Shown here: one piece after another, positions 1-5,595 of the stretch
Position numbering within the stretch: position 1 is the first letter of the stretch
Layout: every line of letters starts with the position of its first letter
Source of the DNA: Desulfobacteraceae bacterium
GTDB lineage: Bacteria; Desulfobacterota; DSM-4660; Desulfatiglandales; Desulfatiglandaceae
Length of the DNA: 11,061 nt
Assembly (NCBI GenBank): GCA_013203065.1
Contig: JABMQV010000696.1
Coordinates: forward strand, 1-11,061
Direction: 5' to 3'
The notes under the pieces: model-generated
The model's database searches: none
Seen by the model: the letters and a program-made list of their open reading frames with translations, nothing else
Told to the model about the DNA's origin: nothing
Position numbers and translations under genes: made by a program

Positions 1-365
1 ATGGTTCGAAGGAATTCAAAGGAGTGCCGCTTTTTTTGTAGCGGATAGACATCGGGTTCGGCCCATCCCAGGACCTTGATCTCATTGGCCTGAAGCTCTA
101 CTTTTTGGCCCTTACCAGGGGATTCGGCCAGGGTCCCAACGACCTTGATCGAACAGCCGGTGGTCAACCTGAGGACATCCTCATCGTAGTTCGTCAACCC
201 TTGGGCTGCTATGATCTGGATGGACTCCAGGCAGGACCCGTCATTGAGTTCAATAAAAGAAAACCCGCCTTTTGAATCCCTCCTGGTCCTGACCCAGCCC
301 ATGAGCGTGAATCTGGTGCCGATCTCTTCAGAAGAAAGAGCGTCAGCGACTCTGGTCCTTTGCAA
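1..365 (-). CDS. asnS: Asparaginyl-tRNA synthetase, N-terminal part (runs off left edge)
   Basis: This cytoplasmic enzyme charges tRNA-Asn with asparagine using ATP. Only about 121 N-terminal residues lie in the window; the catalytic core is beyond position 1. The visible part is the OB-fold anticodon-binding domain. The class IIb signature reads GWVRTRRDSKGG at residues 23-34, followed by FSFIELNDGSC (35-45). The end, YPLQKKRHSFEFLR, is typical of AsnRS and separates it from AspRS, which has RRRDHGG at the first site. The start is TTG at 363-365, giving MQRTRVADALSSEEIG, which fits the family N-terminus. A frame stop (TAG, minus strand) sits 3 bases further upstream at 369-371, so no earlier start exists. 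A GGGGGTGA ribosome binding site lies just upstream. It follows serC on the same strand after a 141-base gap, so it may be co-transcribed or have its own leader. Confidence 0.94.
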   Translation of the reverse strand, partial: MQRTRVADALSSEEIGTRFTLMGWVRTRRDSKGGFSFIELNDGSCLESIQIIAAQGLTNYDEDVLRLTTGCSIKVVGTLAESPGKGQKVELQANEIKVLGWAEPDVYPLQKKRHSFEFLRT

Positions 366-402
366 AACCTATCACCCCCCACCCGGTCAAACCGGCGCTA
401 TA

Positions 403-436
403 GGATTGAAAATTGACTATTGATAATTTTCGATTC
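403..436. repeat. AT-rich imperfect inverted repeat in the asnS leader
   Basis: Arms 403-414 (GGATTGAAAATT) and 425-436 (AATTTTCGATTC) pair over 12 positions around a 10-base spacer. As plus-strand RNA two pairs are G-U; as minus-strand RNA, the sense of asnS, the same two become A-C mismatches. It is not followed by a T-tract, so it does not look like an ordinary intrinsic terminator. A second small dyad, CCGGT-CAA-ACCGG (383-395), lies between it and the asnS ribosome binding site. The role is unknown; a protein-binding dyad is as likely as RNA structure. Confidence 0.4.
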
Positions 437-471
437 AAAAACAGCATAAAAACAAGAGCCCGTAGGATCAG

Positions 472-499
472 AAGCCAAGATCCAAAATCTAAAATCCAA
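472..499. repeat. Degenerate 7-bp tandem repeat, four units
   Basis: Four consecutive heptamers, AAGCCAA, GATCCAA, AATCTAA and AATCCAA, each match the consensus AATCCAA at six or seven positions. They sit directly after the serC stop codon, in the serC-asnS gap. Short heptameric AT-rich repeats of this kind are, as far as I recall, common between genes in deltaproteobacterial genomes. Here they look like replication-slippage material and show no obvious coding or hairpin potential. Confidence 0.55.
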
Positions 500-506
500 A
501 TTGTGG

Positions 507-1592
507 TTACCCCTGTTTCTTTTTAAACTCACCCATAAATTCCACCAGGGCCTTCACGGCCTCAAGCCCGGTGGCATTGTAAATGGAGGCCCGGCAACCA
601 CCTACGGAACGATGCCCTTTGAGACCCCCCAGTCCCTCCTTCAGGCCCTCTTCTACAAATCTTTTTTCAAGATTTTCATCGGGAAGTCTAAAGGTCACAT
701 TCATCAATGAGCGGCTGTCCCTTTCGGCGGTACCCACATAGAAGTCGGACTGGTCAATGAAATCATAGATGACGGTCCCCTTTTCTCTATTCACCTGCTC
801 CATGGCTTCCAATCCGCCGACGGTTTCCTCAAGCCATTTCAAAACCAGATTGATGGTGTAGATTACGAAGCAGGCCGGGGTATTGAACATGGAGTTCTTT
901 TCTGCAAGGGTGGTATATTTTAACATGGTGGGGAGGTTTTCCGGCACCCTCTCCAACATATCCTCTCGTATAATCACCATAGCGGTGCCGGAGGGGCCTA
1001 TGTTTTTCTGCGCCCCCGCATAGATCAAGCCAAAGGGCGTGACGTCAAAGGCACGACTCATGATGTCCGAAGACATGTCGCAGATGAGAGGGATGTCGCC
1101 GCTAACCGGGTACTGGCTCCACTGGGTCCCCTTGATCGTGTTGTTTGAGGTGAAGTGCAGGTAGGCGGCATCCTCATCCACCTGAAAATTTTTTGGTATG
1201 TAGGTAAAGTTTCTGTCTTCTGAAGAGGCGATCTCCCGGACATCCTTTCCCTGTATTCTGGCCTCTTTGATGGCCTTGGTTGACCATGTCCCCGTGTTGA
1301 TGTAGTCCACAGGCCTTCCATCCAGGCTGAGGTTCATGGGGATCATGCAGAACTGCAGGCTCGCACCGCCCTGTACAAAAAGGACGCGGAAGTCGTCCCC
1401 GATACTGAGGAGCCTCTTTGTCCTCTCAATCGCTTCATGGATGACATCGTCAAACCACTTGGAACGATGACTTACCTCCAGGACGGACATCCCGGAGCCT
1501 TTGAAATCTAAGAGTTCTTCTTGGATTTCCTCCAGTGCCGGCAGAGGCAATGCCGCCGGACCAGCGTTAAAGTTGTGTATTCTCTTTCCCAT
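507..1592 (-). CDS. serC: Phosphoserine aminotransferase
   Basis: A PLP-dependent cytoplasmic aminotransferase that converts 3-phosphohydroxypyruvate and glutamate to phosphoserine and 2-oxoglutarate, the second step of serine synthesis; it can also act in pyridoxal phosphate synthesis in some bacteria. At 361 residues it has the normal family length. The N-terminus HNFNAGPAALP (residues 6-16) is the SerC hallmark, followed by GSGMSVLEVSHRS (32-44) and QGGASLQF (74-81). The PLP-binding lysine is K196 in YAGAQKNIGPSG, and D172 in LICDMSSD is the cofactor-contacting aspartate. The C-terminal GHRSVGGCRASIYNA motif is intact. The ATG start has a strong AAGGAG site 8 bases upstream. It lies 40 bases downstream of cooC with no terminator seen between, so the two are probably one operon. 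Confidence 0.97.
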   Translation of the reverse strand: MGKRIHNFNAGPAALPLPALEEIQEELLDFKGSGMSVLEVSHRSKWFDDVIHEAIERTKRLLSIGDDFRVLFVQGGASLQFCMIPMNLSLDGRPVDYINTGTWSTKAIKEARIQGKDVREIASSEDRNFTYIPKNFQVDEDAAYLHFTSNNTIKGTQWSQYPVSGDIPLICDMSSDIMSRAFDVTPFGLIYAGAQKNIGPSGTAMVIIREDMLERVPENLPTMLKYTTLAEKNSMFNTPACFVIYTINLVLKWLEETVGGLEAMEQVNREKGTVIYDFIDQSDFYVGTAERDSRSLMNVTFRLPDENLEKRFVEEGLKEGLGGLKGHRSVGGCRASIYNATGLEAVKALVEFMGEFKKKQG

Positions 1593-1632
1593 GTTATAAA
1601 CTCCTTAATTGGCTGATATTTCAAGCTGTCTT

Positions 1633-2394
1633 TTAGGATTCCAGTTTCTTTAGCATCTCTTTTACCGCGGCCAGCCCTTCCACATCTTTTTCAAAGGGGG
1701 GACATCCCTCCAGGTCTGCTTCGATAATTTCGGCGCGGTAAGGGATAAACCCCAAAAACTCAAAATCGGGCATCTCTTTCAAGAGGAAATCCCGATCCTT
1801 TTCAGAACGTATCTTGTTCCCCACAAAATTCAATCTCTTGACCCCTATATCTCCCGCTAGTTTGCGGACCTGATGGGCCGTCTCAATACTCCTCCTACCC
1901 GGTTCCACCACCACCACCAGCCTGTCTACCGCCATGGCCGTACCCCGGCCCAGGTGTTCAAGGCCTGCCTCCATGTCCAACACCACCGCCTCGTCCCTGG
2001 CCAGAACAATGTGTCTGACAAGACTTTTGAGCAACGTGCTCTCCGGGCATATGCAACCAGCACCGCCCTTTTTCACTCCGCCCATAACCATCACTCTTAT
2101 GCCATCCACCTCAACAGAGAGCTTTTCCGGCAGGTCGCCGACCTGTGGATTCAGCTTAAAAAAAGACCCCATGGTCCCCACTTTGGCCTCGGTCCTCTCC
2201 TCAATCAGTTCCTTCATCTGCGAGATGGGCACGATTTCGTCACTGTTTTTGACCCCAAGGGCCTGTGCCAGGTTGGCGTCAGGATCGGCATCAATGGCCA
2301 GCACCTTTTTGCCCTCGTCTGCGAGGGCCTTTATCAAAAAAGAGGCAAAGGTGGTCTTGCCAACGCCACCTTTGCCGCTTACGGCAATCTTCAT
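1633..2394 (-). CDS. cooC: CooC-type nickel-insertion ATPase (CODH maturation)
   Basis: A MinD/SIMIBI-class P-loop ATPase of 253 residues. CooC proteins bind Ni(II) and ATP as dimers and help load nickel into the active-site C-cluster of carbon monoxide dehydrogenase; the close relative AcsF serves acetyl-CoA synthase. Visible are the deviant Walker A GKGGVGKTT (residues 7-15), the switch/nucleotide region LAIDADPDANLAQ (32-44), and the diagnostic CxC at C114 and C116 in GAGCICPE, the nickel site in characterised CooC. VVLDMEAGLEHLGRG follows. I start at the ATG at 2392-2394 and not at an in-frame start 7 codons upstream, because AAGGAGGG lies 6 bases before this ATG and the protein then begins MKIAVSGKGG as in the family. 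No CODH gene is in the window, and serC follows in the same direction. The family call is firm; CODH as the specific target is inferred. Confidence 0.9.
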   Translation of the reverse strand: MKIAVSGKGGVGKTTFASFLIKALADEGKKVLAIDADPDANLAQALGVKNSDEIVPISQMKELIEERTEAKVGTMGSFFKLNPQVGDLPEKLSVEVDGIRVMVMGGVKKGGAGCICPESTLLKSLVRHIVLARDEAVVLDMEAGLEHLGRGTAMAVDRLVVVVEPGRRSIETAHQVRKLAGDIGVKRLNFVGNKIRSEKDRDFLLKEMPDFEFLGFIPYRAEIIEADLEGCPPFEKDVEGLAAVKEMLKKLES

Positions 2395-2767
2395 GGACTC
2401 CCTCCTTCTCGCCAAGTTCAGGTAAGTTATTAGGATAATTTAAATCTCTCCTTTTTTCAAGGACAAAATGGGTGAATCCCTCGCTTGCCCCGGATATTGC
2501 TTATCTCTCCTTTCTCCCACACGATCCTACCCCGGGCCAATTTTCCGCAATTACCCAACCCTTTTAGAATAACCATTTTGAAGTGGCAGGAAAAAGGATC
2601 TCAGTTCTTATCTCATTTTTTTCTTGATGTCTAAAGCCTTGATGGTTTAACCTTGCCTTACCCACTAAATTTCCCATTCAAAGTGAAAATCAAATCACCG
2701 CGTCGTGCGTTTTGAGAAGCACCAGATCTAAGAATTGGGAGGATTCCAAAGCAGCGTCAAGAAATAG
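2395..2767. other. Gene-free divergent intergenic region
   Basis: 373 bases separate the divergent cooC and the plus-strand membrane cluster. The left end holds the cooC ribosome binding site and a good sigma-70-like promoter on the minus strand. Short AT-rich and pyrimidine-rich tracts fill the middle. No open frame longer than a few codons, no strong hairpin and no tandem repeat is convincing. The right end has GGGAGGA at 2737-2743, far from the next start. I could not find a convincing plus-strand promoter; TAGAAT near 2565 is a possible -10 without a good -35. Confidence 0.6.
2432..2460 (-). promoter_or_regulatory. Candidate sigma-70 promoter for cooC-serC
   Basis: On the minus strand TTGAAA (2455-2460) matches the -35 consensus at five of six bases, and TATCCT (2432-2437) matches the -10 at four of six, with an ideal 17-base spacer. 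The predicted transcript would begin about 30 bases before the cooC ATG and include its AAGGAGGG ribosome binding site. Position, spacing and direction all fit, but it is a consensus match only. Confidence 0.5.
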
Positions 2768-3184
2768 ATGACAGTTTCAGAAGGATTTACTAAGGGCAAG
2801 ACCCATGTACTGGGGAAATTTGCTTACGCCGTCCTGGTAGGTGTGTTTGGCACAATCATCCTTGTTCTTTTTCTAAGCACACTTATAAACACATTTGATG
2901 CAGCGAAATTTATCCCCTGGATCATGGGTTTCAATACTACCACGACCGGTTTTTCTCTCCTGGAGAAGACCAGGGACCGGTTAAAGTACAAACAGGTCTC
3001 TTCTATTGTTGCAGGCATTCTGAACGTTCTGCTCACCTGCGTAATCCTGAGCTTGATTTTTCCCTACCTGCTGGGGGGATATCTGTTTGACGCAAGGGAT
3101 ATTGTCATTTTTTTTATTGTCGGTATTGTTTGCAGTGAGTTTGGTGCCTTGTTGGCCATAAAATTTTTCAAGTTGAAAAATTAG
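2768..3184 (+). CDS. Small four-helix membrane protein, unknown function
   Basis: I do not recognise this 138-residue protein. It is strongly hydrophobic, with likely membrane segments at about residues 18-42, 47-64, 78-103 and 111-134. The basic N-terminus (KGKTHVLGK), the basic loop EKTRDRLKYKQ (66-76) and the basic tail KFFKLKN suggest both ends and the central loop are cytoplasmic. The second segment carries a run of four threonines (NTTTTG, 56-61), which is unusual for a plain helix. An in-frame TAG directly precedes the ATG, so no longer start exists. The only good purine-rich site, GGGAGGA, is 24 bases upstream, so the start is uncertain. It precedes the TauE/SafE gene on the same strand, with 77 bases between, so a shared job in transport is plausible but inferred. 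Confidence 0.65.
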   Translation: MTVSEGFTKGKTHVLGKFAYAVLVGVFGTIILVLFLSTLINTFDAAKFIPWIMGFNTTTTGFSLLEKTRDRLKYKQVSSIVAGILNVLLTCVILSLIFPYLLGGYLFDARDIVIFFIVGIVCSEFGALLAIKFFKLKN

Positions 3185-3214
3185 GCACTGGAATCTCTCG
3201 TTAAAAGGAGTAGC

Positions 3215-3250
3215 ATGTTCCAAGATCTGTTTTTAATACATTACTGGTAA
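3215..3250 (+). CDS. Possible micro-ORF / leader peptide before the TauE gene
   Basis: An 11-residue frame, MFQDLFLIHYW, starts at ATG 3215 with a clean AAAAGGAG ribosome binding site four bases upstream. It ends at TAA 3248-3250, and this stop overlaps the start of the TAAGGAGGGGG ribosome binding site of the next gene. Ribosomes finishing the micro-ORF would stop on the transporter start region, so translational coupling or leader-type control is possible. The peptide is mostly hydrophobic and aromatic and could also sit in the membrane. A frame this short can occur by chance; the well-spaced ribosome binding site is the main support. Confidence 0.35.
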   Translation: MFQDLFLIHYW

Positions 3251-3261
3251 GGAGGGGGAAA

Positions 3262-4953
3262 ATGAAGAAGACAATACCGTTGTTGAGCGTGCTTGCCATT
3301 GCTGTTGTACTTGCTTTGGGGGTTCCCGCCAGCACCTTTGCAGGGGCCTCCATATCCGCAAGCGAGGTCAAGGCCGGGTATCCTATCACCATAGAGGGCA
3401 GCATAAAACCGGGTCAAAACCTTTACATTGCCATTGCCTCCCAAACCACCTTCGCCCCAAAAGACACCGATGGGGTGCATGAGGTAAAGAGGCTGAAGAA
3501 AGAGGCGAAGAAATGGGATTTCAAAAATGATACCCAGATACCCTTTCTTTACTATATGTTGACCACCGATCCCGGGAAATTTGGAAAGACGACCGATAAA
3601 CGATTTGGGGGACCTTCCTTCATGAAGGGGATCTATAAGACCACCATGTTCAAGTTATCCCCTTTTGAAAAATTGAGTGCCCAGGCCAAAAACATGTTAG
3701 GCCCTATTAAGACAAAGGATGAGTGGAATTTCTTTACGTTCGCCCATCAGAGCGTTTACGGCATCAACACCATCACCAAGGAAAGGACACAGCGGGGCAA
3801 GGTGGTCATATTTGCACGCAGTGTCCTGTCGGATTATGCTGAGAGCGGGAATTACTGGGATAAAGGCACTGCCATCGAATTGGATAAGAAGACCGGAAAA
3901 TTCAAGGCGACCTTTAAGACCTACCGTGACACGCCACCCGATACCAAGTTCAATGTTTATGTAGACGGTGCTGAAATCGGCACCTATTCGGTTAAGGCCA
4001 ATGGTTTCTGGTTGAAGCTGGGCTTCCGTTATATGAATCCCATTTGGATCATAATCGGTGCCATTATTGTGGGGGCCTACTTTTCCATGATCGGAGCCGC
4101 TGGCGGAATGCTTATGGCCGCGTTCCAGGTCATGGTTATCCAAACTGCCGGCCCCATTGGCATAAACGCCGCAAATGTGCTCCGACCGTCAAACATGGCC
4201 TTAACCTTGTTCTCTCCGCTGGGTTCATTCTACCGATATGCCGTTGTTGAAAGGCGTGTTGCGTGGCCCGTGGGTATTTCCTTTGGTGTGGGGATTTTTA
4301 TCGGTTCCCTGTGGCTGGGGAAATATGCCACCCAGTACTTGCCCCTAAAGACCTATAAGGAATGGCTGGCGGTCCTTGTTGTGCTCATGGGGATAAGAAC
4401 CCTCTATGAGCTTACGCCAAAAGTCATGGAAAAGAGGAAGAGTATCAAGGCAATGGCAAAGAAGTTTAATGACGAGGTTGCGAAGGCCAAGGCAGAACAC
4501 CGTTCCGCCCAGATGGGCAAGATTGAACCGGTCAAGGCCGGAATTACCGAATACCGGTTCAAGTTTTGGGGTGAATCCTTTACCATTAACCCCCTTCTCT
4601 TTGGTCTCCTCGGCCTCCTGATCGGGATAGTTTCACGGTCATTCGGTATCGGGGGTGGCTTCCTCCTTGTCCCAGCCATGACAACTCTGGGGGCCCTGCC
4701 CATGTATGTGGCCGTGCCCGTTTCCCTGATTGGCACGTGCTTCAGCAGCATCGGTGCCTTTTTGGGCTATTTGCTCAATGGATACCTGCCCGATCTGTGG
4801 ATCGCCATCTCCATTATCATCGGCGGTTTCGTAGGAGGAATGTTAGGGAGTCGCCTGCAGAAGGTCTTTAGTGAGAAGACCCTGAAATGGGTACTGGCCA
4901 TTACCTTGTTCTTCCTTTTCTTCCGGTTTTTTAAGATTGAGATCTGGATATAG
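3262..4953 (+). CDS. TauE/SafE-family membrane transporter with exported N-terminal domain
   Basis: A 563-residue inner-membrane protein. Family members export or import small anions, often sulfur compounds such as sulfite, sulfoacetate or sulfonates; the substrate here is not known. Residues 1-27 look like a signal peptide with cleavage at TFA|GA. Residues about 28-255 are a soluble domain that should lie in the periplasm; its ends read like beta-sandwich strands (IEGSIKPGQNLYIAIA at 44-59, FNVYVDGAEIGTYSV at 230-244). The transporter follows as two related halves, at about 260-385 and 441-560. Each opens with a glycine-rich repeat typical of the family: SMIGAAGGML (275-284) and SRSFGIGGGFLLVP (458-471). 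A Lys-rich cytoplasmic loop of about 55 residues joins the halves. Most family members have about 250-300 residues and lack the exported domain. The ATG has a very strong TAAGGAGGGGG site. The next gene begins 36 bases downstream. Confidence 0.88.
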   Translation: MKKTIPLLSVLAIAVVLALGVPASTFAGASISASEVKAGYPITIEGSIKPGQNLYIAIASQTTFAPKDTDGVHEVKRLKKEAKKWDFKNDTQIPFLYYMLTTDPGKFGKTTDKRFGGPSFMKGIYKTTMFKLSPFEKLSAQAKNMLGPIKTKDEWNFFTFAHQSVYGINTITKERTQRGKVVIFARSVLSDYAESGNYWDKGTAIELDKKTGKFKATFKTYRDTPPDTKFNVYVDGAEIGTYSVKANGFWLKLGFRYMNPIWIIIGAIIVGAYFSMIGAAGGMLMAAFQVMVIQTAGPIGINAANVLRPSNMALTLFSPLGSFYRYAVVERRVAWPVGISFGVGIFIGSLWLGKYATQYLPLKTYKEWLAVLVVLMGIRTLYELTPKVMEKRKSIKAMAKKFNDEVAKAKAEHRSAQMGKIEPVKAGITEYRFKFWGESFTINPLLFGLLGLLIGIVSRSFGIGGGFLLVPAMTTLGALPMYVAVPVSLIGTCFSSIGAFLGYLLNGYLPDLWIAISIIIGGFVGGMLGSRLQKVFSEKTLKWVLAITLFFLFFRFFKIEIWI

Positions 4954-4989
4954 TAACCGGGGGGAGGTTTAGGGCCTGGCGATCCGAAA

Positions 4990-5595
4990 ATGGACGATTT
5001 CTTTGATACCCTGTGGCTCAAGATAGAAGCCCTCATCCATTATGGGCGAAGCCTGCTGGATTTTTTGTTCGGACCTCTCAATTATCTGGGCCCGGCGATT
5101 GCCATATCGGCCATCGCCTTTCTTACGGTGGCCATAACCAAATTCTTGACCAGGAAATTCAAGACAAAACGCTACAAGGAGTTAAAAAAGGAATTTTTTC
5201 ACTGGTTTGAACTGCGAAAGGAGGCACAGAAATGTGAAGACCCTGAAAAGGCCAGACTCCTTACCAAGAACATTGACCAGGCCCGATTGAATAAGGCTTA
5301 CTACGATTACTTCTTCGAGGGCCTATTAAACAATATTCCAACCCAATATCTGCCTATTCTCCTCCTTTTGGCCTATGTAAATGAAGCGTACAGACCCGGT
5401 AATCTATTGAAATTATTTGGGCGTGACTACGTATTTGAATTTGGGATCTTTAACGGAGAACCACTTGTTATCGGTGCTGTCTTCTGGTTTGTAATCTCCG
5501 TATTCCTATCCTATGTGAGCTGGTTTCTAATTGGGAAGATGTATTCCAGGTATCTTATCGAAAATAAAAAGTTACTGGGAAGACCCGGAAGATAA
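4990..5595 (+). CDS. Putative Oxa1-superfamily (EMC3/DUF106-like) membrane protein
   Basis: A 201-residue membrane protein with no firm name. Likely membrane segments are at about 31-54, 111-131 and 158-183. Between the first and second is a long, charged, probably coiled-coil stretch (about 56-108) containing KRYKELKKEFF and LRKEAQKCEDPEKARLL. This order, one helix, a basic cytoplasmic coil, then two helices, is that of the archaeal DUF106 and eukaryotic EMC3/TMCO1 proteins, relatives of the YidC/Oxa1 insertases. I base this on layout and the style of the coil, so it is a fold-level inference. The ATG is the only start available after the in-frame TAA at 4954, but the GGGGGGAGG site ends 22 bases before it. 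The gene follows the TauE gene closely and overlaps the convergent protease gene by 24 bases at its end. Confidence 0.62.
   Translation: MDDFFDTLWLKIEALIHYGRSLLDFLFGPLNYLGPAIAISAIAFLTVAITKFLTRKFKTKRYKELKKEFFHWFELRKEAQKCEDPEKARLLTKNIDQARLNKAYYDYFFEGLLNNIPTQYLPILLLLAYVNEAYRPGNLLKLFGRDYVFEFGIFNGEPLVIGAVFWFVISVFLSYVSWFLIGKMYSRYLIENKKLLGRPGR

Noticed and set aside
403..436. Intrinsic terminator for serC
   Set aside because: The inverted repeat is AT-rich, has two mismatches in the minus-strand sense and no T-tract.
2392..2415. Upstream start for cooC giving seven extra residues
   Set aside because: The strong AAGGAGGG site lies inside that extension and points to the internal ATG, which also matches the family N-terminus.
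1873..2433. Plus-strand open frames of 163-186 codons opposite cooC
   Set aside because: They are antisense to a clear CooC with intact nucleotide- and nickel-binding motifs, and their translations show no recognisable family pattern.
2560..2590. Plus-strand promoter with TAGAAT as -10
   Set aside because: The hexamer at the right distance upstream matches the -35 consensus at only three positions.
3697..4143. Minus-strand frame of 148 codons within the TauE gene
   Set aside because: Antisense to the exported domain and first transmembrane segment of a well-supported gene.
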